From positions 1 to 64,000 of the forward strand of contig NZ_JAEQBB010000001.1 of the NCBI RefSeq assembly GCF_018616375.1: a stretch of 64,000 nucleotides of DNA, written 5' to 3'. Shown here one piece after another: positions 40,803-50,947 of the stretch. Each line of letters opens with the position of its first letter. The first letter of the stretch is position 1. This DNA comes from Exiguobacterium sp. J17977 (lineage in GTDB: Bacteria; Bacillota; Bacilli; Exiguobacteriales; Exiguobacteriaceae). Under the pieces are notes generated by a model. The model ran no database searches. It saw only the letters and a program-made list of their open reading frames with translations, and had not been told where the DNA came from. Made by a program: the position numbers and the translations under genes.

Positions 40803-42122
40803 GTGAAGAACGCGGTCGTGTTATTGACGATTGTCAGTGCCCTCAGCAGTCAAATCTTGCCCCAAATTTTATTTTTGTCCATCATGGCAGTCGAAGACGG
40901 CGTCGGGCGATTGATTCCATTCTTGATTTTCTATGTCGCGAGCATGTCGGGGCTGTTACTGTGGGTGTATGTCATCGGACGGCTAGGTTCGAAACGGACG
41001 TTCTTAGTGGCGCTCTCCATCTTGGTCGCGGGCCTTGTCTGCTTCTTGTGGCCGTTCGATTGGGCGATTGAAGTGAGCGCATTTTTAGTCGGTGTCGGGT
41101 CGATTGGTGTCGGGTCGATTATGACGACGATTCTATCCCAGTTGAAAGAACTGTCCGGCGCGGATGAGTCGACGGAGCAGGGAGGGAGTTCGCTCCCGCT
41201 CGTACTCGCCCTCGTCGCTTGGATTGTCGTTTTCTCCTATGTGCTGAGCCGATCGTATGACGGCGCCGTCATTCTCTTTCTCGTCAGTCTAATCTTGCCG
41301 TGGCTGTTCGTGAGACAGTTACCGCTCGAGAAAACGGCAACGTGGACGTGGGCGACCGAGAAGTTCGTGCGTGCTTTCATCGCCGTCACCGTGTTCACGT
41401 TGGTGAGCCGTCTCCTCAGCCTGTTGGAAGGGGCGAGCGGGTACGTGGAAATCTTTTTATTGATGATTATTTTGCTCGGCTACGTCGGATGGGTGCTGTT
41501 TCAAGACCGGACGCGGACATACGTCAGCGCGACTAAGACGCGCCAAGTCCAACTGCTGGCGTTCGTCGTCGGGTTATTTGGCGGCTGGACGTTAATTGGC
41601 GCCGTATTCGTCAGTCTAGCGCTATATTCGTTTCAAGTGCTCTTATTCTATGTGTTTCTTCCGTTCTTGGCAGGGGTCATCGGCTGGATTTTATTGAACC
41701 GTGTGTTTGACGTGGCGCGTCATCCGTATTACGTCTTGCTCGTCACGTCGCTGATGTTCTTCCTCGGTTTTTTGGAGCCGCTCGTGTTCATCCCTGTCTT
41801 GTTTGTGAGCGGGTACGTCCAGACGATGTATGCGAGTGCGGGTCACGTCTATTTGTACGCATCTTACGGGGACAATAAAGAGTTCGCCTCGCTGCTCTTG
41901 CAACTATGGAAACGGTTCGGGATGGTCGTCGCCTATTCCGCACTCATGGTCGGATTGCTCGGCTACGGTCTGTATACCGGGCAGTCGGTCAATGCAGAGT
42001 TGTCTTTCAAAATCCCGCGCGAATGGATGCTTGGGGTGCTCGGACTGACCTGGATTTTCAACGTCGGATTGATTACGCTCTATTGGTTACGCATCCAAAA
42101 GACCGTCAAAACATCAAAATAA
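40803..42122 (+). CDS. Polytopic transporter-like membrane protein of unknown function
   Basis: A 439-residue protein with about twelve predicted membrane helices and short loops, similar in architecture to MFS carriers. No clear MFS motif A is visible; the closest is GRLGSKRTFLVAL (near residue 60), which has the charged inter-helix loop of motif A in weak form. The start is GTG 40803, seven bases behind GAGGTG, preferred because an upstream frame would add a long Cys-rich soluble leader with no RBS. It is a single-gene unit ahead of rpoE. Substrate unknown. Confidence 0.65.
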   Translation: MKNAVVLLTIVSALSSQILPQILFLSIMAVEDGVGRLIPFLIFYVASMSGLLLWVYVIGRLGSKRTFLVALSILVAGLVCFLWPFDWAIEVSAFLVGVGSIGVGSIMTTILSQLKELSGADESTEQGGSSLPLVLALVAWIVVFSYVLSRSYDGAVILFLVSLILPWLFVRQLPLEKTATWTWATEKFVRAFIAVTVFTLVSRLLSLLEGASGYVEIFLLMIILLGYVGWVLFQDRTRTYVSATKTRQVQLLAFVVGLFGGWTLIGAVFVSLALYSFQVLLFYVFLPFLAGVIGWILLNRVFDVARHPYYVLLVTSLMFFLGFLEPLVFIPVLFVSGYVQTMYASAGHVYLYASYGDNKEFASLLLQLWKRFGMVVAYSALMVGLLGYGLYTGQSVNAELSFKIPREWMLGVLGLTWIFNVGLITLYWLRIQKTVKTSK

Positions 42123-42202
42123 TTTCCTCTAGCTTTTTCATATCGGTTTTGTTTATAATGAGGAGTGATGTTTAACTAGTGACGGAAAAGGAGTGTCCTT
42201 TA

Positions 42203-42682
42203 ATGAATAAATCGTTGATCGATTTTGTTTACGAAATTCTTCAAAAGACTGGCGAGCAACCAGTGTCATTTGATGAGATTCGTGAGCTGATCAGACAAAA
42301 CTATACGTTCGCAAGTGAAGAGGAAGAGCTCGAGAAAATCGCGCAACTCTACACGGACATGAACATCGACGGACTATTCGTCAACTTGGGAGCTAACCGT
42401 TGGGCGCTTCGTGTTTGGTATCCGTTCGATAAGTCAGACGAAGATCTCGTTATCGAAGCACGCCAACGCGGTGAGCTCGATGAGTTCGAAGAAGAGATCG
42501 ATGAGACGGATGAAGGCATCGTCGACATTGAAGACGACCTTGACGTCTTTGCAAAGGGTGAAGATTTTGACGCATCTGAGTTCGATGCCGAGGATGAAGC
42601 CGAAAAAGTGGAAGGCCTTGACGAGTTCGAGGACGAAGACTTGGACGACGACCTCGACCTTGAAGACGAGGATGATTTATAA
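42203..42682 (+). CDS. rpoE: RNA polymerase delta subunit
   Basis: A 159-residue delta subunit found only in Bacillota. The N-terminal HARE-HTH domain (NKSLIDFVYEILQKTGEQPVSFDEI-type start, then LFVNLGANRWALRVW) occupies residues 1-85. The remainder is an unstructured tail dominated by Asp and Glu, the acidic tail that displaces RNA from polymerase and speeds recycling. The ATG at 42203 is 9 bases after AAAGGAG and matches the family's N-terminus. The gene is followed by a terminator and then the pyrG attenuator, the order typical of Bacillales. Confidence 0.95.
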   Translation: MNKSLIDFVYEILQKTGEQPVSFDEIRELIRQNYTFASEEEELEKIAQLYTDMNIDGLFVNLGANRWALRVWYPFDKSDEDLVIEARQRGELDEFEEEIDETDEGIVDIEDDLDVFAKGEDFDASEFDAEDEAEKVEGLDEFEDEDLDDDLDLEDEDDL

Positions 42683-42737
42683 GAGACCGCAAAAAGCCGG
42701 GCATTTGTCCCGGCTAGGCGTGTCTCTTTTTCTTTTT
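42681..42737 (+). terminator. Rho-independent terminator of rpoE
   Basis: Nested stems: AAGAGAC (42681-42687) with GTCTCTT (42722-42728), and AGCCGGG with CCCGGCT inside. TTTTCTTTTTT follows. Confidence 0.8.
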
Positions 42738-42767
42738 TGACAGTTGAAAAAAAGAAAAAATAATGAC

Positions 42768-42797
42768 TTGACGACTGCATCGTCTCTGACGTAAATT
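42768..42797 (+). promoter_or_regulatory. Promoter of pyrG
   Basis: TTGACG (42768-42773) and TAAATT (42792-42797) with an 18-base spacer. The transcript would begin at G42804, six bases after the -10 box. Confidence 0.65.
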
Positions 42798-42803
42798 AGT
42801 CAT

Positions 42804-42880
42804 GGGCTAGTTTAGCACGTAACGATGCAGCAAAAGTGTCCTCCATTTCAGTGGGGGCACTTTTGCTTTTTTTGTTTTTT
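42804..42880 (+). promoter_or_regulatory. pyrG CTP-sensing attenuator (reiterative transcription type)
   Basis: The predicted transcript starts GGGC (42804-42807), as in B. subtilis pyrG, where low CTP makes polymerase stutter and add extra G residues. An intrinsic terminator follows: AGCAAAAGTG (42829-42838) and CACTTTTGCT (42858-42867), then a T run. Its 5' arm contains the pyrimidine stretch TCCTCC (42839-42844), to which a poly-G 5' end could pair, disrupting the terminator. This matches the known mechanism in layout, although the individual bases differ. Confidence 0.75.
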
Positions 42881-42902
42881 CGTTTCCCGTTGTGGCATTT
42901 AA

Positions 42903-44513
<1,611 letters not shown>

Positions 44514-44519
44514 GTGGCA

Positions 44520-44548
44520 GGTCACAGTCTATGACTGTGGCCTTTTTT
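44520..44548 (+). terminator. Rho-independent terminator of pyrG
   Basis: GGTCACAGTC and GACTGTGGCC arms around TAT are followed by TTTTTT. Confidence 0.88.
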
Positions 44549-44646
44549 CTCGGGCAAAAGACTGATACGCGCAACAGCTTCAGGTGGATACATGTTGCCT
44601 GAAATGCGGGTACACTAATAGTAGAACAGGGAGAGGGCGATGCGAC

Positions 44647-45477
44647 ATGCGAGAACGAACTATGATTTATGCAGGATACGGCGGGGCGCTCGTCACGCTC
44701 AGCCTGTTGCCGTTCGTCGTCTTACCGACACTATTATTGCCGTATCAACTCGGGTGGACCGGGGTTGTGCTACTCGCACTGTCAATCGGTCTATTGCGGT
44801 CGATTCGTGAGGGCTCGAACACGTATTTAAAACAGATGCTCAAAGTCACGTTCACGTTGTTCTTGTTGTTCGTCTTCGTCTATTACGTCTCGTTCGGACT
44901 CGTCTTATATGACTCGTACGGGCTCGAACGGTTACTCGACCAGTATGGCGACCAAGCGATGTGGGTGTTCGCCGCCTTCAGTTTCCTGCAGCCGATCGCG
45001 CTCCCGGTCCCAGAGGCCGTCAGTGTCCCGATTGGCAGTGTCGCCCTCGGTCCGCTCCGGGCGGCCTTAATCGGCAGTGTCGCGACGACGCTCGGCATCC
45101 TCGTCATGTATGGGCTGGCCCGGTTTGGACGTGAGCGGGTGATGCGGCTCATCGACGCCGACAAGCTCGCGACGTATGATCGCTACGTGGACAAGTACGG
45201 TCTTGGCGTGTTGCTTGTCTTGTTCATCATCCCGATTTTGCCTGATGAGGTCATCTGTCTCGCGGCCGGGTTCAGCCGGGTGCCATTCCCGCGATTCGCT
45301 TTGATTGCCATCGGCGCGAAGCTCGTCACGTCGTTCGGTCTCGCCTACTCGGTCTCGCTCGGTGAACTGTTTATCACCGGCGCGAGTCCGTTCGCCGTCG
45401 TCTCGGTGACGGCAAGTCTGTTGCTCGTCATTTTGGCGCTCGTCTGGCGGAAACGGAAAAAAGGGAATTCGAACTGA
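44647..45477 (+). CDS. VTT-domain (TVP38/TMEM64) membrane protein
   Basis: A 276-residue polytopic membrane protein. After three N-terminal helices it has the VTT core: FSFLQPIALPVPEAVSVPIG (a re-entrant loop with conserved Pro-Glu), LIGSVATTLGILVMYGLARFGRE and the second loop LFIIPILPDEVICLAAGFSR. Helices continue to the basic C-terminus WRKRKKGNSN. It is the second VTT protein in the window (the other is at 17470-18003) and is larger. Family roles are in lipid transport or membrane homeostasis. I chose ATG 44647, behind GGGAGAGGG; 44662 is also possible. Confidence 0.78.
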   Translation: MRERTMIYAGYGGALVTLSLLPFVVLPTLLLPYQLGWTGVVLLALSIGLLRSIREGSNTYLKQMLKVTFTLFLLFVFVYYVSFGLVLYDSYGLERLLDQYGDQAMWVFAAFSFLQPIALPVPEAVSVPIGSVALGPLRAALIGSVATTLGILVMYGLARFGRERVMRLIDADKLATYDRYVDKYGLGVLLVLFIIPILPDEVICLAAGFSRVPFPRFALIAIGAKLVTSFGLAYSVSLGELFITGASPFAVVSVTASLLLVILALVWRKRKKGNSN

Positions 45478-45519
45478 CGCCTTGAAAGAGTAGAGAGCAT
45501 AGATAGAGAGGACGAGGGT

Positions 45520-46068
45520 ATGGTTTGCGATAAAGAGTTAGTGATTCGGCCGATTGAGGCACGCGATTTGAATCGATTATGGGAATTGATCTATAAGGAT
45601 GAGGCGCCAGAATTCAAAAAATGGGACGCGCCGTATTTTGAACATCGGGCGCAGACGTACGAGGTGTATTGTCAGAGCGCGGACGAACACGTCGGCCGTG
45701 ACGACATGTGGGTCATCGAGGTCGATGGGACCGTCTATGGGACGGTTTCCTTCTATTATGAGGATGCGGGCAAGAACTGGCTTGAGGTCGGGATCATCCT
45801 CCATCAAGCCGACCGCTGGAATCGTGGCATCGGCACGCGGGCGCTCAAGCTGTGGGTCGGCCATCTGTTTCAGACATTGCCGACGGTCCGGATCGGATTG
45901 ACGACGTGGTCGGGCAATGAGCGGATGATGAAAGTGGCCGAGAAGATCGGCATGCAACTCGAAGGTCGGATTCGTCAGGTGCGCGTCGTCGACGACGTGC
46001 GTTACGACTCGATTCGCATGGGCATACTGCGGGAAGAATGGATAACAGAAAGCGCTAAGTCTCGGTAG
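45520..46068 (+). CDS. GNAT acetyltransferase, ribosomal-protein acetyltransferase-like
   Basis: A 182-residue GNAT of the RimJ/RimL-like branch. The segment LEVGIILHQADRWNRGIGTRALKLWV (near residue 88) is the acetyl-CoA site, with R-G-I-G-T. The following TTWSGNERMMKVAEKIGMQLEGRIR block is typical of enzymes acetylating N-terminal amines or small amines. The substrate is unknown. The last bases form part of a terminator shared with the convergent AraC gene. Start codon 45520 follows a GAGGACGAGGG site. Confidence 0.8.
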   Translation: MVCDKELVIRPIEARDLNRLWELIYKDEAPEFKKWDAPYFEHRAQTYEVYCQSADEHVGRDDMWVIEVDGTVYGTVSFYYEDAGKNWLEVGIILHQADRWNRGIGTRALKLWVGHLFQTLPTVRIGLTTWSGNERMMKVAEKIGMQLEGRIRQVRVVDDVRYDSIRMGILREEWITESAKSR

Positions 46069-46084
46069 AGGCTTAGCGCTTTTC
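46050..46084. terminator. Bidirectional terminator overlapping the GNAT stop codon
   Basis: AAGCGCTAAG (46050-46059) and CTTAGCGCTT (46072-46081) with a CTC/GAG inner stem, then TTT. The left arm lies within the last codons of the GNAT gene. Confidence 0.8.
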
Positions 46085-46838
46085 ACGTGTGGAACAATTG
46101 GCGGTATTGGAGCGGAGTCATTTGTTTGTACGTCTTGAACGTGTTGATATAAGCCGTGCACGAGGCGAAGCGATATTTCTCGCCGATGGTACAAATCGGC
46201 AAATTCGTTCCGAGCAAATCGGCGATGGACGCATCGATGCGGCGGCGCCGGATTCGTTCCGGTACACTTTCGCCGACCTCCTGTTTGAACAGGGCCGACA
46301 AATAATTGTTCGATAACCCGATTTGTCGAGCGATCCAAGGGAGCGATAGTTCCGACTCTTTCAAATGGTCTTCAATCAAATGAATGGTCGTCGTGACATT
46401 CGGGTTCGTCGACACGGGAGGGGATAGGAACGCCATCATCTTCGTCAAATACTCGACAATGACGGGGATGGCATAGATGAAGTCGAGCGTCGTCGTCAGC
46501 TCGTCGATTAAGGTGAGCAGCGCACTCGTATAGTACAGGGCGGTCTGGACGTTTGGGTTATCGACTGGAATCAGACGGATGACGTGATAGACGAGGCCGC
46601 GGTAGTAGAAACGGACACTCATGTACTCATCGGAGACCGGAAGTTTCAATAGGTCGAGGGTCAATGTTTCAAGCAGTTGCTCGGCCCGAATCGAGCGGGC
46701 GCTGCGGAGCGCACTCACGATTTGTTGGTCAAGTATATAAAAGTTATCCACATGCTGAAAATCATCGAACAAGTTTTTGTCACGATGAAGGTGATTTAGA
46801 AATTGGCGTTTGATTTTGTTTTGCATCGGATGAGTCAC
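46083..46838 (-). CDS. AraC family transcriptional regulator
   Basis: A 251-residue protein. The N-terminal two-thirds is a helical domain without a clear cupin signature. Residues 155-250 form an AraC double helix-turn-helix: SLPWIARQIGLSNNYLSALFKQEVGESVPERIRRRRIDAS-type first unit and ICTIGEKYRFASCTAYINTFKTYKQMTPLQYRQ second unit. The second unit normally reads GFxDxSYFxRxFKK; here the Asp/Ser positions are ASCT, so it is a diverged version. Targets are unknown. A small coiled-coil protein gene lies 27 bases upstream on the same strand. Confidence 0.8.
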   Translation of the reverse strand: MTHPMQNKIKRQFLNHLHRDKNLFDDFQHVDNFYILDQQIVSALRSARSIRAEQLLETLTLDLLKLPVSDEYMSVRFYYRGLVYHVIRLIPVDNPNVQTALYYTSALLTLIDELTTTLDFIYAIPVIVEYLTKMMAFLSPPVSTNPNVTTTIHLIEDHLKESELSLPWIARQIGLSNNYLSALFKQEVGESVPERIRRRRIDASIADLLGTNLPICTIGEKYRFASCTAYINTFKTYKQMTPLQYRQLFHT

Positions 46839-46865
46839 TTCTTTCGTCGTACGATCGGAAACCGT

Positions 46866-47078
46866 TTAGTTATTTCGTGGAACGTTCCGTTTGGTCGCTT
46901 GTTTTAACTCGGCGATTTCGCGAACAAGCACTTCCTCACGAGAACGGGTTGATGATTCGAGGTGGTGTTCGAGTTCCTTACTTTTTTGTCGATACGTTTC
47001 AGCGACTTCTTTCGTACGCTGTTGATACTGAGTGAGCTGTTTGTTGTACGCATCGAGATCAATTGGCTTTTTCGTCAT
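46866..47078 (-). CDS. Small coiled-coil protein of unknown function
   Basis: A 70-residue, highly charged protein with no hydrophobic segment. Heptad-like spacing of Leu, Tyr, Val and Ile from residue 6 to 60 (with QQRTKEVAETYRQKSKELEHH in the middle) predicts a continuous coiled coil. RBS GAAAGGGG lies upstream of ATG 47078. I do not recognise a family. It could be co-transcribed with the AraC-type regulator gene downstream. Confidence 0.55.
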   Translation of the reverse strand: MTKKPIDLDAYNKQLTQYQQRTKEVAETYRQKSKELEHHLESSTRSREEVLVREIAELKQATKRNVPRNN

Positions 47079-47303
47079 ACATCATATGCCCCTTTCAAAA
47101 GACGGTCAAACAGACAGGCGTGGCGCAAGCAAGGCTTGGCCCGCAGTCTCGTCGAGGAAACGGCCTCTTTCCTTAGCTTACGAAGGGGACGATGGCTTGG
47201 AAAGTTAGGTCAACACGAAAGGAGCGGTGAAAAAGATGAAAAATGTGACGGAATTGTGTCTGTGCCATACTTCTATCGTCACATCATCACATGATGAGGA
47301 AAA
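47079..47303. other. Intergenic region with possible structured leader
   Basis: About 225 bases between the small coiled-coil gene and the flavin oxidoreductase terminator. It holds GC-rich patches with short inverted repeats on the coiled-coil gene's side, and a short open frame on the + strand listed separately. I see no clear promoter. Confidence 0.35.
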
Positions 47304-47325
47304 CAACAAAAAACCGCAGACATGA
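47236..47325 (+). CDS. Possible 29-residue peptide
   Basis: ATG 47236 has an AAAGGAG site 11 bases upstream and opens a frame of 29 codons (MKNVTELCLCHTS, then an Asn/Lys-rich end) that stops at 47325. The stop lies inside the terminator hairpin of the convergent oxidoreductase gene. No family is recognisable, and the composition is not decisive. A real small peptide is possible but unproven. Confidence 0.2.
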   Translation: MKNVTELCLCHTSIVTSSHDEENNKKPQT

Positions 47326-47336
47326 AGTCTGCGGTT
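47304..47336 (-). terminator. Terminator of the flavin oxidoreductase gene
   Basis: AACCGCAGAC (47312-47321) and GTCTGCGGTT (47327-47336). On the minus strand the hairpin is followed by TTTTTTGTTG. Confidence 0.8.
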
Positions 47337-47342
47337 GATGGC

Positions 47343-48458
47343 TTATTTGACGGCTTGGTCTTTGATTGGGAACCAGCCAGCACGTGTTGTGATGGCGTTC
47401 CAGAGCGGAGCCGGGACGGCGAGTTCGGCTTGTTTGTTCAAGTCGAGTTCAGTCTCGATTTCGTCTTCACGACCGTCTTTCACTTTCTCGAGCCAATCCG
47501 GGTCGATAATCAGTTCGCGGCCGAGCGCGGCGAGGTCGATGACGTTCAGTGCATCTTCGACTTGACCTGGGCGCTGGAGCTGTCCGACTCCGATGAGCGG
47601 GACAGCACCGTTGATGCGTTTAGCAATGCGATCAATCGACCGCTCCGTCACGTTCTCGTTCCGCATTGAACCGATATTGAAGTTCCAGAGCGAGGCGTGG
47701 AGGTAGTCGAGGTTTTCTTCGAGCAACATATCGATCAATACGTCCGTATCGTCGAGCGTGATGCCTGGCTCTTCGACTTCTTCAGGCGAGAAGCGGTAGC
47801 CGATTAAGAAATCGTCCGCGCCTTCAGCTGCACGCTTGACCGAGCGAATGACTTCACGCGGGAATGTGAGGCGTGCGTTTACGTCGCCACCGAAGCGATC
47901 GTCGCGTCGATTCGAGTGAGGTGAGAAGAACTGTTGAATCAAATACGTGTTCGCACCGTGAATCTCGACACCGTCAAAACCGGCCTCAATGGCACGACGT
48001 GTTGCTTCGCCGAACGCCTCGATGATGGCTTCGACTTCTTCAGTCTCAAGGGCGCGTGGTGTGGCGGCACCTTCTCGAACCGGTGCGATGGCGCTGGCGC
48101 TCACCGGTTGTTCGTTCGGAACGAGTTCCGGAGGAGACATGCGTCCTGCATGGAAGATTTGAAGAATCGCTTTTGCGCCTTCCGCTCTCAAACTTTCAGC
48201 GAGCTGACGAAGCCCAGGGATGAATTTGTCGTCATTCACACCAAAGGCGTTCGGGAACCCTTTGCCGTCTTCGGTCACGTAAGCACATGCCGTGATGGCG
48301 AGGCCGACGTTCTTCGCCCGCTTCCGGTAATAGGCGAGTTCGTGTTCCGACACTTCACCCGTCGGTTCTGACGAATAATGGGTCATCGGCGCAAGTACGA
48401 GCCGATTGTGGAGCTCGACGCCGTTTTTGAATTGGAAAGGTTGTAACATGCGTTTCAT
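47343..48458 (-). CDS. NADH:flavin oxidoreductase / Old Yellow Enzyme family
   Basis: A 371-residue FMN-dependent TIM-barrel enzyme. It begins MLQPFQFKNGVELHNRLVLAPMTHYSS-like, with the FMN-binding Pro-Met/Thr pair. The substrate-binding HGANTYLIQQFFSPHSN region is near residue 170, with the typical His and Asn. The phosphate-binding GVGQLQRPGQ and LAALGRELIIDPDW segments are near residues 297 and 320. The likely role is reduction of activated alkenes or quinones with NAD(P)H; the substrate is not readable. ATG 48458 is set by AAGGAGGAG seven bases upstream, so codons further upstream are not used. The closest B. subtilis relatives are the YqiG-type NADH-dependent flavin oxidoreductases. Confidence 0.88.
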   Translation of the reverse strand: MKRMLQPFQFKNGVELHNRLVLAPMTHYSSEPTGEVSEHELAYYRKRAKNVGLAITACAYVTEDGKGFPNAFGVNDDKFIPGLRQLAESLRAEGAKAILQIFHAGRMSPPELVPNEQPVSASAIAPVREGAATPRALETEEVEAIIEAFGEATRRAIEAGFDGVEIHGANTYLIQQFFSPHSNRRDDRFGGDVNARLTFPREVIRSVKRAAEGADDFLIGYRFSPEEVEEPGITLDDTDVLIDMLLEENLDYLHASLWNFNIGSMRNENVTERSIDRIAKRINGAVPLIGVGQLQRPGQVEDALNVIDLAALGRELIIDPDWLEKVKDGREDEIETELDLNKQAELAVPAPLWNAITTRAGWFPIKDQAVK

Positions 48459-48590
48459 AAAAAAACTCCTCCTTGTTGGTGATACCTTGAAGTCTAGTCT
48501 TCTCTTTTTAAAAATGCGAGCGGGACGCTTTCGGAGGAGCAGGTTGCACACTTCGTGAGCGGGTCGGTGGTTGAATGCTAGAGAATGGGG

Positions 48591-48681
48591 TATAATACAG
48601 GAGAAAAGTTGATAACCGGTTGGAGACTACAGAGAGACCACGACATGGGGGGCGAAGCCTTGTTTTGTTGTGGTCTCTTTT
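48591..48681 (+). promoter_or_regulatory. glpD promoter and antitermination leader
   Basis: A perfect TATAAT -10 box (48591-48596) precedes a leader with an intrinsic terminator. AGAGACCAC (48633-48641) and GTGGTCTCT (48670-48678) are followed by TTTT, 40 bases before the glpD start. In B. subtilis glpD is switched on by GlpP-glycerol-3-phosphate preventing termination at such a leader. The same layout here suggests the same control. Confidence 0.65.
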
Positions 48682-48720
48682 CGTATACATCGAACCGGAT
48701 TCATTATAGGAGGGGACAAG

Positions 48721-50376
48721 ATGGAAATTAAAAATTTCTCAGCAAAAGAACGTGCCAAACGATATGAACAGTTAACAGGTGAGCGTCACGACGTGCTCGT
48801 CGTCGGCGGAGGTATCACCGGTGCCGGCATCGCGCTCGATGCCGCGTCTCGCGGAATGAAGACGGCCGTGCTCGAGATGCAAGATTTCGCAGCCGGGACG
48901 TCGAGTCGCTCGACGAAACTCGTCCATGGAGGCTTGCGCTATTTGAAACAGTTCGAAGTCGCGCTCGTCGCCGAAGTCGGGAAAGAACGCGCCATCGTTT
49001 ATGAGAACGGACCACACGTCACGACGCCGGAACGCATGCTATTGCCGATGCATAAAGGCGGCACGTTCGGACCGCTCTCTACAGCGGTCGGCTTGATGGT
49101 GTACGACTTCTTGGCCGGCGTCAAACGCGCCGAGCGCCGCTTGATGTTGAAACCGGATGAGGTCATTCAAAAAGCACCGCTCGTCAAAAAAGACGGCCTC
49201 GTCGGTGGCGGCTATTACGTCGAATATCGGACGGATGACGCCCGGATGACGATTGAAGTCGCGAAAGAGGCGGCCAACCACGGTGCCCTCCTCATGAACT
49301 ATTCGAAAGTGACCGGTCTCATCTATGAGCAAGGCAAAGTCGTCGGTGTCCATGTCGAAGACCAAATCGACGGTAAGACGTACGACGTCTATGCGAAGAA
49401 AGTCATCAACGCGACCGGACCTTGGGTCGACGTGCTCCGTGAACAGGACGGCTCGAATAAAGGGAAGATGCTCCGCTTGACGAAAGGGATTCACCTCGTC
49501 ATCGACCAGTCGAAATTCCCGCTCAAACAAGCCATCTATTTCGATACACCGGACGGCCGGATGGTGTTCGCGATTCCGCGTGACGGCAAGGCGTACGTCG
49601 GGACGACGGATACGTTCTTCGATAAGGATAAAGCCCATCCGCGCATGACTACCGAGGACCGCGACTATATTTTAGAAGCGATTCATTATATGTTCCCAGA
49701 CGTGAACGTGACAGCCGATGACGTCGAGTCGAGCTGGGCTGGGATTCGTCCGCTCATCTATGAGGAAGGCAAAGACCCGTCTGAGATTTCACGGAAAGAT
49801 GAGGTTTGGCAGTCGGAGAGCGGCTTAATCACAATTGCCGGTGGGAAGTTGACCGGTTACCGCAAGATGTCAGAGACCGTCGTCGATTTGGTGGCGAAAC
49901 TACTCAAACAAGAAGAAGGCATCGTCTTCCTCGCCTCGCGCACGAAGCATATGCCGATGTCGGGCGGCCATGTTGGTGGTTCGAAAGGGTTCGATGACTT
50001 CTTGACGAAGAAGAAGGCTGAATTGAAAAATCTAGGTCTCGATGACGTCAAAGCCGAGCAACTCGTCCGTCTATACGGATCGAACATCGACCGTGTCATC
50101 GAGCGGATGGATTCGAACGCGTACGACCTTCCGGAGTTCGTCTACGCACAACTTATTTACGGCATCGAAGAAGAGTCGGTCGTTCGGGCCATCGACTTCC
50201 TCGTCCGTCGTACCGGGGCGATGTTCTTTGACATCGACTTCGTCCGTAACTATAAAGACGGCGTGCTCCGTTGCATGGCCGACGTCTTCAAATGGTCTGA
50301 TGCCCGTCTCGCAGAAGAGCGGGCCGAGGTCGAGAAAGAAATCGATCTCGCTGTCGTACCTGTGACCGTCGAATAA
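48721..50376 (+). CDS. glpD: Aerobic glycerol-3-phosphate dehydrogenase
   Basis: A membrane-associated FAD enzyme of 551 residues that oxidises glycerol-3-phosphate to dihydroxyacetone phosphate and passes electrons to quinones. It has the FAD Rossmann motif [21 protein letters not shown] (split here; residues 26-45), followed by [15 protein letters not shown]. The FAD-contacting GTTDTFF and the C-terminal [12 protein letters not shown] segment are intact, and the C-terminal cap domain is complete. ATG 48721 follows AGGAGGGG. The leader terminator upstream points to glycerol-induced antitermination. No glpF/glpK/glpP gene is in the window. Confidence 0.95.
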   Translation: MEIKNFSAKERAKRYEQLTGERHDVLVVGGGITGAGIALDAASRGMKTAVLEMQDFAAGTSSRSTKLVHGGLRYLKQFEVALVAEVGKERAIVYENGPHVTTPERMLLPMHKGGTFGPLSTAVGLMVYDFLAGVKRAERRLMLKPDEVIQKAPLVKKDGLVGGGYYVEYRTDDARMTIEVAKEAANHGALLMNYSKVTGLIYEQGKVVGVHVEDQIDGKTYDVYAKKVINATGPWVDVLREQDGSNKGKMLRLTKGIHLVIDQSKFPLKQAIYFDTPDGRMVFAIPRDGKAYVGTTDTFFDKDKAHPRMTTEDRDYILEAIHYMFPDVNVTADDVESSWAGIRPLIYEEGKDPSEISRKDEVWQSESGLITIAGGKLTGYRKMSETVVDLVAKLLKQEEGIVFLASRTKHMPMSGGHVGGSKGFDDFLTKKKAELKNLGLDDVKAEQLVRLYGSNIDRVIERMDSNAYDLPEFVYAQLIYGIEEESVVRAIDFLVRRTGAMFFDIDFVRNYKDGVLRCMADVFKWSDARLAEERAEVEKEIDLAVVPVTVE

Positions 50377-50380
50377 CGAT

Positions 50381-50414
50381 AAAAAGGAACCTCGTCGCGG
50401 CGAGGTTCCTTTTT
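50381..50414. terminator. Perfect bidirectional terminator
   Basis: Fourteen-base arms AAAAAGGAACCTCG and CGAGGTTCCTTTTT between glpD and the convergent gene. Confidence 0.9.
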
Positions 50415-50835
50415 ATATGCCCAATTCTTCATAATACGCCATGATGCGTTCGTCGAGCGCCTCGACGACGTCCGGATCAGCGAACAGATACAAATAAAGA
50501 TATGTGCCGTCTTCGCGATATATGTCCGTTTCAAGTGTTAGCGTGGTCGGGCGTCCCTCGAAGATGACCTCGATGGTACCGAGTGCGTGCTGGTTCATTT
50601 CGTCGAGTGCCGGATTAGACGCCAGCTTTTTAATGCGGGCGACGTCACTGTCTGCGATGGGCTCATCGAACGTCTCGGACAACACGGCGAACGTCTCTGG
50701 CAAATCCTCGAGATCGGTCTCGACGGCCGCGGCGAGTCGTATCTCTTCTTGTTCTTCCCCGAAGACGTTCACTACGAGGGCGACCATGCTTCCGATCGCC
50801 AAGACGAACAATACGTATAACAAATATTGTTTCAT
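50413..50835 (-). CDS. Membrane-anchored protein of unknown function
   Basis: A 140-residue protein with a hydrophobic N-terminal helix (QYLLYVLFVLAIGSMVALVV, residues 3-22) serving as a signal anchor or uncleaved signal. The outer part is acidic, with an alternating pattern suggesting an alpha/beta domain (for example IEVIFEGRPTTLTLETDIY). No motif is recognisable. It stands alone, convergent with glpD. The function is unknown. Confidence 0.6.
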   Translation of the reverse strand: MKQYLLYVLFVLAIGSMVALVVNVFGEEQEEIRLAAAVETDLEDLPETFAVLSETFDEPIADSDVARIKKLASNPALDEMNQHALGTIEVIFEGRPTTLTLETDIYREDGTYLYLYLFADPDVVEALDERIMAYYEELGI

Positions 50836-50947
50836 AATTTCGCTCCAATTCGTTTCATGTGTTCAGTATATCAGCGTACCCGGTGTTTAGAAATAGGGAG
50901 ACAATGGTATTGAAAAAGATGGAAATGAGAAAGGCGGGAGAGTTACG

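Noticed and set aside
46962-47294. 110-codon frame on the + strand
   Set aside because: It overlaps the small coiled-coil gene in antisense, has no ribosome binding site and gives a mixed hydrophobic/basic product without family features.
48510-48640. T-box leader at glpD
   Set aside because: No AGGGTGGNACCGCG-type T-box sequence; the layout fits a GlpP-type leader better.
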